Position numbers and translations under genes: made by a program. Shown piece by piece: positions 39,068-47,496 of a DNA stretch of 64,000 nucleotides; positions within the stretch are counted from its first letter, which is position 1, and every line of letters starts with the position of its first letter. The notes under the pieces are model-generated. The model was given only the letters and a program-made list of their open reading frames with translations, had not been told where the DNA came from and searched no databases. Source of the DNA: Flavobacterium branchiicola (GTDB lineage: Bacteria; Bacteroidota; Bacteroidia; Flavobacteriales; Flavobacteriaceae); contig NZ_JAGYWA010000003.1 of NCBI RefSeq assembly GCF_018383905.1, positions 460,931-524,930 of the forward strand, read 5' to 3'.

Positions 39068-40408
39068 ATGATTTGGATTGAATTTATAATTCTCATTGGA
39101 ATGATTCTGATAGGATCACAAATGAAGGGAATTGGTCTTGGCGTTATGGGTATGGTAGGTCTTTTAATTTTTATATTTGTATTTCAATTAAAGCCTACAG
39201 ATCCTCCATTAGATGTAATGTTAATCATTATGGCAATTGTTACGACGGCTGCTACTTTGCAAGCCTCGGGCGGACTCGATTATTTAGTACAATTGGCCGA
39301 AAAGATTATTCGAAGCAATCCTTCAAACATTACTTTTATAGCACCATTTACCGTTTATTTTCTGTGCCTGTTTGCAGGAACAGCTCATATTGTGTATTCC
39401 TTATTACCCATCATTTCAGAAGTTTCTGCAAAGAAGAGAATCCGTCCTGAGCGACCTTTGAGTATTTCGGTTATTGCATCACACATTGCTTTAACAGGAA
39501 GTCCAATGAGTGCTGCAACGGCTGCTTTGGTTGTTATATTAGCTTATCCGGGCGCATTAGTAGACATTATGAGCATTTGTATTCCGGCAAGTATTATCGG
39601 AATATTATTAGGCTGTTTTTCTGTTTTCAAAAAAGGAATAGAACTTAATAACGATCCCATTTTTATTGAAAAAATGAAGGATCCCGAGTTTGCTCAGACC
39701 ATGAACGCTACGGCCGAAGGAGTACAAGCCGAATTAAAACCGGGAGCCAAAACCTCTGTTTTAATTTTTGCATGTGCAATTGTGCTAATTGTAATTGCTG
39801 GTGCATTTCCGGCAATAGTACCTCATTTTGAGCCAGGAGCTAAATCTCTGGCCGTAAATGCAGATGGTTCATTAACAATGGTAACTGTTATTAGTGTCGT
39901 TACACTAAGTGCTGCCGCTGCCATGATGTTAATCACCAAAACAAGTACAACAGATGTTACCAAAGCAAGTTTATTTACTTCTATGGCATCTGCTGTGGTA
40001 TCTGTATTTGGAGTAGTCTGGATGAGTTCTACTTTTATGCATGCTAATAATGATACGATACAAAAAGCATTAGGCGGAATCGTATCAGAACATCCATGGA
40101 CTTTTGCAATTGCTGTCTTTATAATGGGCGCATTAATGTTTAGTCAGGCTGCTACAACAAAAACCATGATGCCACTTGGTATCGCATTAGGATTACCACC
40201 ATCTGCTTTAATAGCCATTTTTCCTGCTGTTAACAGTGATTTTGTTTTGCCGGGTTACCCAACCCTATTGGCAGCAATAAACTTTGACCGGACAGGGAGC
40301 ACCAAAATAGGAAAATTTGTTATTAACCACAGTTTTCTTATTCCCGGTGTTGTAACAATTGGCGTCGCCATTGCAGTTGGATTTTTAATAGGTTCATTTA
40401 TATTATAA
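39068..40408 (+). CDS. Anaerobic C4-dicarboxylate transporter (DcuA/DcuB family)
   Basis: The 446-residue membrane protein has 10-12 hydrophobic helices and the Dcu family stretches TAATLQASGGLDYLVQLAEK, FAGTAHIVYSLLPIISEV, RPERPLSISVIASHIALTGSP and FPAVNSDFVLPGYPTLLAAI. DcuA/B proteins exchange fumarate, malate, aspartate and succinate. Placed after aspartase and asparaginase, it should take up aspartate or export fumarate or succinate. The DcuA versus DcuB subtype was not resolved. Confidence 0.93.
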   Translation: MIWIEFIILIGMILIGSQMKGIGLGVMGMVGLLIFIFVFQLKPTDPPLDVMLIIMAIVTTAATLQASGGLDYLVQLAEKIIRSNPSNITFIAPFTVYFLCLFAGTAHIVYSLLPIISEVSAKKRIRPERPLSISVIASHIALTGSPMSAATAALVVILAYPGALVDIMSICIPASIIGILLGCFSVFKKGIELNNDPIFIEKMKDPEFAQTMNATAEGVQAELKPGAKTSVLIFACAIVLIVIAGAFPAIVPHFEPGAKSLAVNADGSLTMVTVISVVTLSAAAAMMLITKTSTTDVTKASLFTSMASAVVSVFGVVWMSSTFMHANNDTIQKALGGIVSEHPWTFAIAVFIMGALMFSQAATTKTMMPLGIALGLPPSALIAIFPAVNSDFVLPGYPTLLAAINFDRTGSTKIGKFVINHSFLIPGVVTIGVAIAVGFLIGSFIL

Positions 40409-40427
40409 CATTTTAAAAATCGTAATT

Positions 40428-41633
40428 ATGAAGAAATATTATATATACCTGATTATCGCCTTGCTTCCCGTTATTGCAATGGGGCAAGGCGACCCAATGC
40501 ATAAACAAACAGATGAAGGACATACACTGAAATCAGATTCTTTAACTCCTATCATCCCTGTATCAAAACAATCTTTATTGAAAAATATTGATGTTATTTT
40601 TAACTCCCGAATGGCTTACAACAGCTATTTTACAGATGGAAATCATGATATTTCGCATTTTAATGTCGATCAGCTTCGATTTGAAATTAAAGGGAAAATT
40701 CATGACAAAGTATATTTCAGATTCCGTAACAGATATACCAGAGAGCCTGTACCGGGAAATCTGGACAATATCAGCCGTGCTGTCGATCTGGCTTTTATTC
40801 GTGTTGATTTATCACCAAAAACAAGTTTTACGGTAGGTAAATTATGTGCCGATTGGGGTGGATATGAATTTGACTTCAACCCAATCGACATCTTAACGTA
40901 TAATGATGTAATTGAATATGCCGATAACTTTTTAGTAGGTGCCGGAATTGCACATACTTTAGGAAACGGAAATCATTCCTTATCTTTTCAGGTATTGAAT
41001 TCAAGAACAAAAACATATGAGGAACAATACGGAACCTCTGCACCACCGGATATTAATCCATCTGAATTTCCTTTAGCAGCAGTACTAAACTGGAGGGGGA
41101 AATTTTTTGGTGGAAAATTTGAGACAACCTACAGCTATAGTTTCTTTAATGAAGCACAGGGTGCACACATGAACTATTTAGCCTTTGGAAACAAGTTTAC
41201 TCCAAGCGATAAATTTGTTCTTTATTTTGATGTTCAATATCGTAATGAAGGCCTTGATCGTTTAGGAATTGTTTCAAGTATCATTAGCAGTCAATATCCT
41301 TATGCAGCACAAAAAGTAGTATATTATGAAAACTGGCTTAGAGCCGAATATTTGGTAGCACCAAAATTCAATTTACTTTTAACGGTAATGAACAGTAACC
41401 ATTCCTGGAATGATAATCCGGATCCTACAGCTCCTTCAAAATTATCTACAAGCTATGGTTTAATTCCAACTGTGCAATACATGCCATTTAAAGATTTGAA
41501 TTTAAAATTCTATCTGGCTTATACCGCAAGAAAATACAATTATACCAATTATGCCGAATCTGCTTTTGGAGTTAAAGACTATACAACAGGTCTTTTAGCT
41601 CTTGGATTTGTAGCACCATTAAACGTTTTATAA
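40428..41633 (+). CDS. Porin-like outer membrane beta-barrel protein
   Basis: The 401-residue protein has a signal peptide ending at about AMGQ (residue 20) and strand-rich sequence typical of phosphate-selective or OprO-like porins. Examples are LRFEIKGKIHDKVYFRFRNR, SFTVGKLCADWGGYEFD and the terminal TTGLLALGFVAPLNVL. It is the last gene of the aspartate module, 19 bp after the Dcu transporter gene, and probably provides outer-membrane passage for amino acids or dicarboxylates. The substrate is inferred from context only. Confidence 0.8.
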   Translation: MKKYYIYLIIALLPVIAMGQGDPMHKQTDEGHTLKSDSLTPIIPVSKQSLLKNIDVIFNSRMAYNSYFTDGNHDISHFNVDQLRFEIKGKIHDKVYFRFRNRYTREPVPGNLDNISRAVDLAFIRVDLSPKTSFTVGKLCADWGGYEFDFNPIDILTYNDVIEYADNFLVGAGIAHTLGNGNHSLSFQVLNSRTKTYEEQYGTSAPPDINPSEFPLAAVLNWRGKFFGGKFETTYSYSFFNEAQGAHMNYLAFGNKFTPSDKFVLYFDVQYRNEGLDRLGIVSSIISSQYPYAAQKVVYYENWLRAEYLVAPKFNLLLTVMNSNHSWNDNPDPTAPSKLSTSYGLIPTVQYMPFKDLNLKFYLAYTARKYNYTNYAESAFGVKDYTTGLLALGFVAPLNVL

Positions 41634-41672
41634 CGAAAACACAGCTCCAGCAAAAATAAAAAATATCATAAA

Positions 41673-41707
41673 AAAAGCCGCTTCAGGAATTTCTCGAAGT
41701 GGCTTTT
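41673..41707. terminator. Bidirectional Rho-independent terminator
   Basis: AAAAGCCGCTTC pairs with GAAGTGGCTTTT (one G-T type pair) across an 11-nt loop. T-rich sequence lies on the right and A-rich sequence on the left, so it can work on both strands. It lies between the porin gene and the convergent nitronate monooxygenase gene, 40 and 26 bp from their stops. Confidence 0.85.
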
Positions 41708-41732
41708 CTATTTTATATAAACCTGATCTAAG

Positions 41733-42818
41733 TTATTTTAAACTTTCAAAATAAAGAGTTGTTTCTTCAATAAGTGCATACATCAATTCTTTGGCTTTTC
41801 TGTGTTTTAAGATAGGTGAAATCTGACCGCCCCAAAACAATATCATATCCCATTTTTGCTGATCAAGCGCTGCCTTTCTAAGCGGAGACATAAAAGTTGT
41901 CTGCAACGGAAAAGGCGGAATACTTGATTCTTTCCCAATCATATCTTTTGCAATTCTGCTGGTGATTCCGCGACCTAATCTTCCGGTGTAGGCTCGTGAT
42001 AAAGTAGTGTATTTTGCCGCATCAGAAAATAACATTTCTCTGTGAATGGGCAAAGCATTCGATTCATCGCAGGCTAAAAAAGCAGTTCCTATTTGTGCTG
42101 CGCTGGCTCCTAAAGTCAAAGCCGCTGCAACTCCTCTCCCATCTGCAATTCCGCCAGCGGCAATAATTGGCGTTTTAATTTTCTCGCGCATTAATTGCAA
42201 CAAGACAAAAGTTCCTGTTAAGGATGATTCTGCTTTATCTAAAAAGGAAGGTCTGTGTCCGCCGGCTTCAAAACCAGAAGCGATAATCATATCCACTCCC
42301 GCATTTTCCAGCAAAATAGCTTCGTCTAAAGTTGTAGCTGCACCAACTGTCACAATTCCTAATTTTCTGCATTGCTCTAAAACATCGGCTGAAGGCACTC
42401 CAAACATAAAGCTAAATACTTTTGGTCGTACATCTAAAATGACCTGCAACTGATTTTCAAAACGGGAACTAAATGGCGCTGGTTTTTCCGGTAACGGAAT
42501 TCCAACTTCATCAAAATAAGGTTTAAAAGCAGCTGCCGTCTTATTAAATTGTTCGTCTGTAAAACCCGATTGCGGAATATCATGATCGGATACCCAAAGA
42601 TTAATGTTATAAGGTTTGTCTGTTGCTGCTTTTATCTGTTTATCGGTCTCATAAATTTCCTGAGGGCTTAACGTATAAGCTCCAAAACCACCTAATCCGC
42701 CTGCATTGGAAACTGTTGCTGTTAATTCAACCGTTGATAAATTTCCTCCAAAAGGTCCCTGCAAAATTGGGTATTGAATTCCTAATAATTCCTTAGCTTT
42801 TGTATTGTACCACATCAC
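41733..42818 (-). CDS. NAD(P)H-dependent nitronate monooxygenase (2-nitropropane dioxygenase family)
   Basis: The 361-residue FMN-binding TIM-barrel protein has the family segments IQYPILQGPFGG (N-terminal), IASGFEAGGHR (about 180-190, with the catalytic histidine position), PIIAAGGIADGRGVAAALTLGA and GTAFLACDES. It should oxidise alkyl nitronates such as propionate-3-nitronate, a detoxification role. It is the last gene of a tight five-gene operon (YceI, tautomerase, SDR, NTF2-like, this gene) and starts 14 bp after the NTF2-like gene. Confidence 0.92.
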   Translation of the reverse strand: MMWYNTKAKELLGIQYPILQGPFGGNLSTVELTATVSNAGGLGGFGAYTLSPQEIYETDKQIKAATDKPYNINLWVSDHDIPQSGFTDEQFNKTAAAFKPYFDEVGIPLPEKPAPFSSRFENQLQVILDVRPKVFSFMFGVPSADVLEQCRKLGIVTVGAATTLDEAILLENAGVDMIIASGFEAGGHRPSFLDKAESSLTGTFVLLQLMREKIKTPIIAAGGIADGRGVAAALTLGASAAQIGTAFLACDESNALPIHREMLFSDAAKYTTLSRAYTGRLGRGITSRIAKDMIGKESSIPPFPLQTTFMSPLRKAALDQQKWDMILFWGGQISPILKHRKAKELMYALIEETTLYFESLK

Positions 42819-42832
42819 TTCAAAATTTTAAA

Positions 42833-43282
42833 TTATTCATTTACATCTGTCAGCATTTTATTCACTATCAGCCATTTGCCATTAATCTTATGGAAAGATA
42901 AAAAATCCCGATAATTAAAATCATACATTTTAACATTTAATTCGGCTACGGCTGTAGAATTTACAATTCTTATATCCAAAATTTCACCTTTAAACGGTTT
43001 TCCGGAATCTTTTGGGCTTTGTCTGTTTTTTACTCCGTCTAAATATAAATCTATGGTTTTAAAATAAGGCTGACCTTTTACGTCTCCAAACAATAAAGTT
43101 CCCGGATGAAAAATACTGCCCAACAGTATTTCGTCACCTTCATAAATTCCTTTAAAATAATAATTCTCAACTGCATCCGTAATTGCCTGTATTTCTGCTT
43201 GATTTTTCATTTTATTATTATTTTGAGCTTTAAGTCCCGTTGTTAAACAGGACATTAAAGCTATTAATACTATAGTTTTCAC
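42833..43282 (-). CDS. Secreted NTF2-like (putative lumazine-binding type) protein
   Basis: The chosen start is a GTG at 43282, one base after the TAA of the upstream SDR. It opens a good signal peptide, MKTIVLIALMSCLTTGLKAQ, and gives 149 residues. An ATG at 43390 would run 107 bp inside the SDR gene. The mature part has the NTF2-like fold pattern: an N-terminal helix (AEIQAITDAVENYYFKGIYE), then strands ending FLSFHKINGKWLIVNKML. Such proteins are small secreted or cytoplasmic cone-shaped folds, often of unknown ligand. The function within the operon is unknown. Confidence 0.75.
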   Translation of the reverse strand: MKTIVLIALMSCLTTGLKAQNNNKMKNQAEIQAITDAVENYYFKGIYEGDEILLGSIFHPGTLLFGDVKGQPYFKTIDLYLDGVKNRQSPKDSGKPFKGEILDIRIVNSTAVAELNVKMYDFNYRDFLSFHKINGKWLIVNKMLTDVNE

Positions 43283-43283
43283 C

Positions 43284-44018
43284 TTAATTAAGGTTATGTC
43301 CTGCTGCTTTACCTCCATCAACATTAATAATGGATCCGGTAATAAAATTACTTTTTGCAACGGTATAAACCATTTCGGCAACATCATCAATCTCTCCTAC
43401 TCTGTTCAATAAATGCAGACCCGCATTTGCATCGGCTTTATCTCCGTGCATTGGTGTACGAATAACGCCGGGAGCAACCGTATTGAAACGAATGTTTTGT
43501 TTCCCGAATTCAGCCGCCAATTGAATCGTTAAGGCATGAATTGCACCTTTACTAGATACCGGAGCAGAAGCCGGCCATCCGCCTAAACCGTGATTTACCA
43601 AAGGTGTTCCAATGTTAATTACAACACCATCTTGCTGTTTTAGCATTTGAGGAACCACAGACTGAGTAGTAAAATAAGTTCCTTTAAGATTTGTTGTCAA
43701 AAATTTATCCAGATACGCTTCATCAACTTCCAGAAATGGTTTACTGTCAAAGATTCCTGCATTATTAACCAATACATCTACTGAGCCAAATTTCTCGATT
43801 GCAATTTTTACCAATTTTTCTCCGGTACTTTTTTTGCTCACATCTCCTGCAAACATTGCCAGATTTTCTCCCGCACCAAATTCATTATAAGCGTTTAGCA
43901 ATGCACTTTCTGTCAAAGAATTAATGACTACATTATCGCCTCTGTCTAAAAAATATTTAGCGATTCCTTTTCCTATACCAGAAGCTGCTCCGGTAACTAT
44001 AATAGTTTGTTTTTTCAT
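43284..44018 (-). CDS. Short-chain dehydrogenase/reductase family protein with atypical active site
   Basis: The 244-residue protein has the SDR cofactor motif VTGAASGIGKGIA, the NNAGIF motif (about 85-90) and the C-terminal GSIINVDGGKAAG. The catalytic region, however, reads NIGTPLVNHGLGGWPASAPV then SSKGAIHAL: the lysine is present, but proline stands where the YxxxK tyrosine should be, and the usual NISS serine pair is NIGT. It may therefore be a non-classical SDR or a binding protein. It is the third gene of the operon, 5 bp after the tautomerase gene. Confidence 0.85.
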   Translation of the reverse strand: MKKQTIIVTGAASGIGKGIAKYFLDRGDNVVINSLTESALLNAYNEFGAGENLAMFAGDVSKKSTGEKLVKIAIEKFGSVDVLVNNAGIFDSKPFLEVDEAYLDKFLTTNLKGTYFTTQSVVPQMLKQQDGVVINIGTPLVNHGLGGWPASAPVSSKGAIHALTIQLAAEFGKQNIRFNTVAPGVIRTPMHGDKADANAGLHLLNRVGEIDDVAEMVYTVAKSNFITGSIINVDGGKAAGHNLN

Positions 44019-44023
44019 GATAT

Positions 44024-44242
44024 TTATTTTTTATCGGCAGTAATGCCTTTTTCTCTTAATACTGATACTTGTTCTCCTGCATAACCCCAGTCATCCAGTT
44101 CGATTTCCTGAATTACAATATGAGTTAAATGCGGATCTTTATTTAATACTTCTGTAATCAGATTGGTGATACCACTGATTAATTCTTGTTTTTGTTCGCG
44201 GGTAACGCCCTCGCGAGTCAATTCGATTTTTACGTAAGGCAT
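44024..44242 (-). CDS. 4-oxalocrotonate tautomerase family protein
   Basis: The start at 44242 gives MPYVKIELTREGVTREQKQE and places the catalytic proline directly after the initiator methionine, as the family requires. A longer frame from 44305 would bury it. The 72-residue length is right for a 4-OT subunit or close relative. The start is 4 bp after the YceI stop. It should catalyse a keto-enol tautomerisation or a related Pro1-dependent reaction; its substrate is unknown. It was annotated by motif only. Confidence 0.9.
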   Translation of the reverse strand: MPYVKIELTREGVTREQKQELISGITNLITEVLNKDPHLTHIVIQEIELDDWGYAGEQVSVLREKGITADKK

Positions 44243-44246
44243 GGTT

Positions 44247-44795
44247 TTAATTTTTAGATGAAAAACTAGCTTCTGCAGTGATGTCAAAATCAAGCTCAAA
44301 GTCATTGTAAATTAAAGTATCTCCCAAATCTTTGAAAAAGTTTCCTGAGCGGAATCTGATATCATAAAGTGTACGATCAATAATCAGTTTACCTGCTAAT
44401 GCAATTGTATCTCTGTTGTTTTGTAATGCAACTTCAAATCCTGCAGGATGCGTAATTCCTTTAATAGTAAGATTTCCTTCAAGATAAAAAGTGCTGCCTG
44501 TAATTTCCCTTGCAGAGATAACGTCAAATGATGCTGTCGGGAATTTTTCGATAGAGAAAAAATCGTCTGATGCAAGGTGTCCGGCAAATTGTGTATTGGT
44601 TGGAGCATCACTTATATCTAAGATTTTTATAGAAGTGGTATCAATAACCACATTTCCTCCTTTTACTTTTCCATCATTTAAGATGAAATTACCTTCTTTG
44701 ATACCAATTGTACCATTATGTGCACCGGTAACTTTTCTTCCGGTCCAATCGATTTTGCTTTGTGAGCTAACGATATTAAAATTTATTGTTTCCAT
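44247..44795 (-). CDS. YceI-family lipocalin-like protein
   Basis: The 182-residue protein shows the YceI pattern: IDWTGRKVTGAHNGTIGIKE near the N-terminus, LASDDFFSIEKFPTASFDV (about 77-95), then LEGNLTIKGITHPAGFEVAL (about 105-124). It lacks an obvious signal peptide, whereas many YceI proteins are periplasmic. YceI proteins bind isoprenoid or fatty-acid-like molecules in a lipocalin barrel. It is the first gene of the operon and is preceded by a Crp-like operator. Confidence 0.9.
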   Translation of the reverse strand: METINFNIVSSQSKIDWTGRKVTGAHNGTIGIKEGNFILNDGKVKGGNVVIDTTSIKILDISDAPTNTQFAGHLASDDFFSIEKFPTASFDVISAREITGSTFYLEGNLTIKGITHPAGFEVALQNNRDTIALAGKLIIDRTLYDIRFRSGNFFKDLGDTLIYNDFELDFDITAEASFSSKN

Positions 44796-44850
44796 TTTTA
44801 TTGTATTTAAAAGTACAATGCAAAGGAACGGCGGATATGAAAATTGGTTA

Positions 44851-44866
44851 CGTGATGTAGATCACA
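44851..44866. promoter_or_regulatory. Crp/Fnr-type operator upstream of the YceI operon
   Basis: CGTGATGTAGATCACA contains the inverted repeat GTGAT-N4-ATCAC, a close match to the Crp consensus TGTGA-N6-TCACA. It lies 55 bp upstream of the YceI ATG, with a TACTTTTA -7-like element between. A Crp-family gene (45115-45687) is the next gene upstream. Binding is inferred. Confidence 0.65.
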
Positions 44867-44939
44867 ATCTTTTTTTTTGAGGGACAAAGGGGCTGAGGTT
44901 CTGAGGGGCTAAGGTTTTTGTGATTTCTGCATATATAAT

Positions 44940-45039
44940 TGTCATTTCGACAGAGGAGAAATCACACTAGCTTGTCGACAAAGATTGGCGATCATCTTTG
45001 CGGAGTCTCTAGTGCGATTTCTCGTTCCTCGAAATGACA
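44940..45039. repeat. Dispersed palindromic repeat, family B, copy 1
   Basis: The element of about 100 bp has arms TGTCATTTCGACAGAGGAGA and its near complement ending CGAAATGACA, with the core AAAGATTGGCGA between. Copies also lie at 47497-47597, 48629-48756 and 50628-50734. The surrounding gap (44796-45114) has no ORF; 44881-44915 is a G-rich low-complexity run. Confidence 0.88.
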
Positions 45040-45114
45040 CAAAATCAAGCAAAAATGTACGCCCAACAAAATCATTTTAATCCTAATAATCTGTGGCTAT
45101 AAAATAAAAACGTT

Positions 45115-45687
45115 TTAAGAATTATAAAGTCTGCTTAAAGTTTCTCTGGAAACACCTAAATAAGCAGCTATTAAATGCTTTGGAACTAAATTGTATAATT
45201 GGGGATAAAGAGCCAAGAGTTCTTCGTAACGGGTTTTAACATTATTATTCATAAAAGATAATAGTCTTTTTTGTGAAGCAATATATCCTCTATTGGTTCT
45301 CCAGCGGAAGAAATGTTCAATCTGATGAAATTCGGCACAAAGCTTTTCGCGGTCTTCGTTTGAAAGACAAAGAACCTCTGCATCTGTAATGCAATCTACA
45401 TTTATAGTAGCCACATTTTGGGTATAAAGCGCATTATAATCAGATGCCCACCAGGTTGGCATGGCAAACTGTAAAATGTACATTTTGATTTCATCATTAA
45501 TAAAGAAAGCTTTCAGACAACCTGAAATCACAAAATACTCGCAATTCACTTTATCTCCGGCAGTAATTATAGTTTGTCCTTTTTTAAAAGACAAAGGTTT
45601 AAAATGAGAAAATAAGTAATCAAATTGTTCATCTGTCAACGAAGCAGTTTTAGCGATATGTTCTTGTAAAATGGCTTTGGCTTCCAT
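45115..45687 (-). CDS. Crp/Fnr-family transcriptional regulator
   Basis: The 190-residue protein has an N-terminal cyclic-nucleotide-binding-type beta roll (KKGQTIITAGDKVNCEYFVI, about 35-55) and a short C-terminal helix-turn-helix whose recognition helix reads GVSRETLSRLY. The Arg-Glu-Arg pattern is that of E. coli Crp (RETVGR), which reads GTGA half-sites. No Fnr-type cysteine cluster is visible at the N-terminus. It is upstream of and co-oriented with the YceI operon, whose promoter carries a GTGAT-N4-ATCAC site, and divergent from the DoxX gene. The effector is unknown. Confidence 0.9.
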   Translation of the reverse strand: MEAKAILQEHIAKTASLTDEQFDYLFSHFKPLSFKKGQTIITAGDKVNCEYFVISGCLKAFFINDEIKMYILQFAMPTWWASDYNALYTQNVATINVDCITDAEVLCLSNEDREKLCAEFHQIEHFFRWRTNRGYIASQKRLLSFMNNNVKTRYEELLALYPQLYNLVPKHLIAAYLGVSRETLSRLYNS

Positions 45688-45756
45688 TATTAAAAATTAG
45701 GTTTATGGCTTTATAAAAGTCCTCTGTAAAGTTATGAAATCAAATGAACTTATGGA

Positions 45757-45832
45757 TTGTCTATTTGACAAATCGTTTTGTCCGTTTCACCAAATTAGTA
45801 ATATGAAATCGATTGGATCTGACGCAAATTTG
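45757..45832 (+). promoter_or_regulatory. TTGTCC tandem-box promoter, site 1 (DoxX gene)
   Basis: TTGTCT (45757-45762) and TTGTCC (45778-45783) are 21 bp apart. A -7-like CAAATTTG lies at 45825-45832, exactly 41 bp after the second box. The same geometry is found at two other promoters in this window. Confidence 0.7.
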
Positions 45833-45862
45833 TCCTGTTTAACAACTTAAAAATTTAAAATC

Positions 45863-46264
45863 ATGAATGCAAAAACAACAAAAATTATTTATTGGACAGG
45901 TATTATTTTAACTTCTTTATGGTTTGGTGCCAGCGGATTTTTTGAATTAACAACCAACAAACTGGTTTGGGAAATTACACAACAATTGGGTTATCCGTCA
46001 CATTTTATTTATATCCTGGGTGTGATGAAAGTTTCGGGGGTTATCACCTTATTAATTCCGAATAAATTATTGCGATTGAAAGAATGGGTATTTGCGGGTG
46101 TATTTTTCGACATCATTTTCGCTTTCTTATCCAAATTGGTTGTCTTAGGTTTTCCTGCAACTATCGATGCGATTATCGCTTTTATTATGGTAAGTGTTAC
46201 TTACATTATGTTCAGAAGATTGTATACTGCAACTTATAAAATAAGTATTTCAGAACAAAACTAA
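45863..46264 (+). CDS. DoxX-family small membrane protein
   Basis: The 133-residue protein has four predicted membrane helices (about 8-28, 48-70, 73-93 and 98-118) and the DoxX-like pattern LTSLWFGASGFFELT and HFIYILGVMKVSGVITLLIP. DoxX-like proteins are linked to redox or thiol stress and quinone-type reactions, but many have no defined role. It is divergent from the Crp-family regulator. Its promoter shares the TTGTCC tandem boxes with the two secreted alpha/beta hydrolase genes. Confidence 0.85.
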   Translation: MNAKTTKIIYWTGIILTSLWFGASGFFELTTNKLVWEITQQLGYPSHFIYILGVMKVSGVITLLIPNKLLRLKEWVFAGVFFDIIFAFLSKLVVLGFPATIDAIIAFIMVSVTYIMFRRLYTATYKISISEQN

Positions 46265-46559
46265 GTTTCTTCGTTTTAATCTCGCAAAGCCTTAAAGACA
46301 CAAAGAAATTTAAATTTAGTGACTTCGTGACTTTGCGAGATTATTTTTTCGCTTTCACAAAATAAAACTTTATCTAAAAAAGAGCTTTGCACATTAGCTT
46401 AAATCTGCACCCCGATAGCTATCGGGAGCGTGAAACGAAATACTTAACATCTTAGTGGCAAAAAGTTCGAACTTTTAAACAAATCAATTTGAGCTTTTCA
46501 ACAAAATAACAACATTCACTTGCAACGTAAATTTGTAAAGAATTTAAAACTTAATTACA
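46265..46559. promoter_or_regulatory. Gap with hairpin, palindrome and candidate AraC site
   Basis: After the DoxX stop, TCTCGCAAAG and CTTTGCGAGA form a hairpin (about 46282-46341), probably a terminator or a relative of the 31-kb repeats. CCCGATAGCTATCGGG (46411-46426) is a perfect palindrome. AAAAGTTCGAACTTTT (46461-46476) is another. GAACTTTTAAAC (46469-46480) and GAGCTTTTCAAC (46491-46502) form a direct repeat at 22 bp, 25 bp before a TAAATTTG -7 element (46528-46535) of the SDR gene. The site could bind the AraC protein encoded downstream. Confidence 0.45.
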
Positions 46560-47441
46560 ATGAATAAAATATGGTTTATCACAGGTAGTTCTCGAGGATT
46601 AGGACGTAATCTTACTGAAGCAGTATTAAATAGCGGTGACAGAGTTGCTGCAACTGCACGAGACATTAATCAGTTAGCTGATTTAAAAGAAAAATTTAAC
46701 GATCAGATTTTACCTATTCAACTGGACGTTAACAATTACGATCAGATTCAGGAAGCAGTTCGCGAAGCCGTTCAGTATTTTGGACGCATTGATGTTTTGG
46801 TCAACAATGCCGGATTCGGAATAATTGGTGCAGCAGAAGCTTATACAAAAAATCAAGTTCGCAGCCAGTTAGAAACAAATTTATTTGCGCCAATCGAAGT
46901 GACACGCGCTGTATTGCCTTATATGCGTCAGCAAAGATCCGGACGTATTTTACAAATTAGTTCTGTGGGCGGACGCGTTGGAAATCCCGGTTTAACAATG
47001 TATCAGGCTGCCAAATTTGGTTTAAGCGGATTTACAGAAGCATTATCTAAAGAAGTTGCTCCACTCGGAATATTCGTTACGAGCGTAGAACCAGGCGGAT
47101 TCCGTACTGATTGGGCAGGCGCATCTATGACGTACGCCAACGAAATTGAAGGCTATGAAATGGTCAAACAACGTACCGATTTCTTTAAAGGAGGAAATTT
47201 TGTTCCTGTCGGAGATCCGGAAAAAGCGGCAAATGTGATGGTAGAACTGGCTTCACATCCAAATCCGCCAATGCATCTTGTTTTAGGTAGTGAAGCAATC
47301 GGACTTCTTAAAAATGCTGACGAAGCAAGAACCCAAGAAATGGAAAAATGGATGAATGTAAGTTTATCAACCGATCATCAGGATTCCGGAAGTTTTCTCG
47401 ATACAGCACAGGGAAAATGGTATACGACTAAGAAAGAATAG
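46560..47441 (+). CDS. Short-chain dehydrogenase/reductase (SDR) family oxidoreductase
   Basis: The 293-residue classical SDR has the cofactor motif ITGSSRGLGRNLTEA (about 7-21), VNNAGFG, and the complete catalytic set with serine in LQISSVGGRVG and YQAAK for YxxxK. The C-terminal 60 residues extend past the core, as in oxidoreductases annotated near AraC regulators in this phylum. It is followed by an AraC gene on the same strand. The substrate is unknown. Confidence 0.93.
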   Translation: MNKIWFITGSSRGLGRNLTEAVLNSGDRVAATARDINQLADLKEKFNDQILPIQLDVNNYDQIQEAVREAVQYFGRIDVLVNNAGFGIIGAAEAYTKNQVRSQLETNLFAPIEVTRAVLPYMRQQRSGRILQISSVGGRVGNPGLTMYQAAKFGLSGFTEALSKEVAPLGIFVTSVEPGGFRTDWAGASMTYANEIEGYEMVKQRTDFFKGGNFVPVGDPEKAANVMVELASHPNPPMHLVLGSEAIGLLKNADEARTQEMEKWMNVSLSTDHQDSGSFLDTAQGKWYTTKKE

Positions 47442-47496
47442 GGTTTATTTTGTGGGGTTAACGTAGATGTTTTTTAGTTCAATAACCTCAAAGTAT

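Noticed and set aside
46411..46426. CCCGATAGCTATCGGG as a regulator operator for the SDR gene
   Set aside because: It resembles a recurrent Flavobacteriia palindrome and the hairpin nested in family A copy 3, so a repeat element is the simpler reading.
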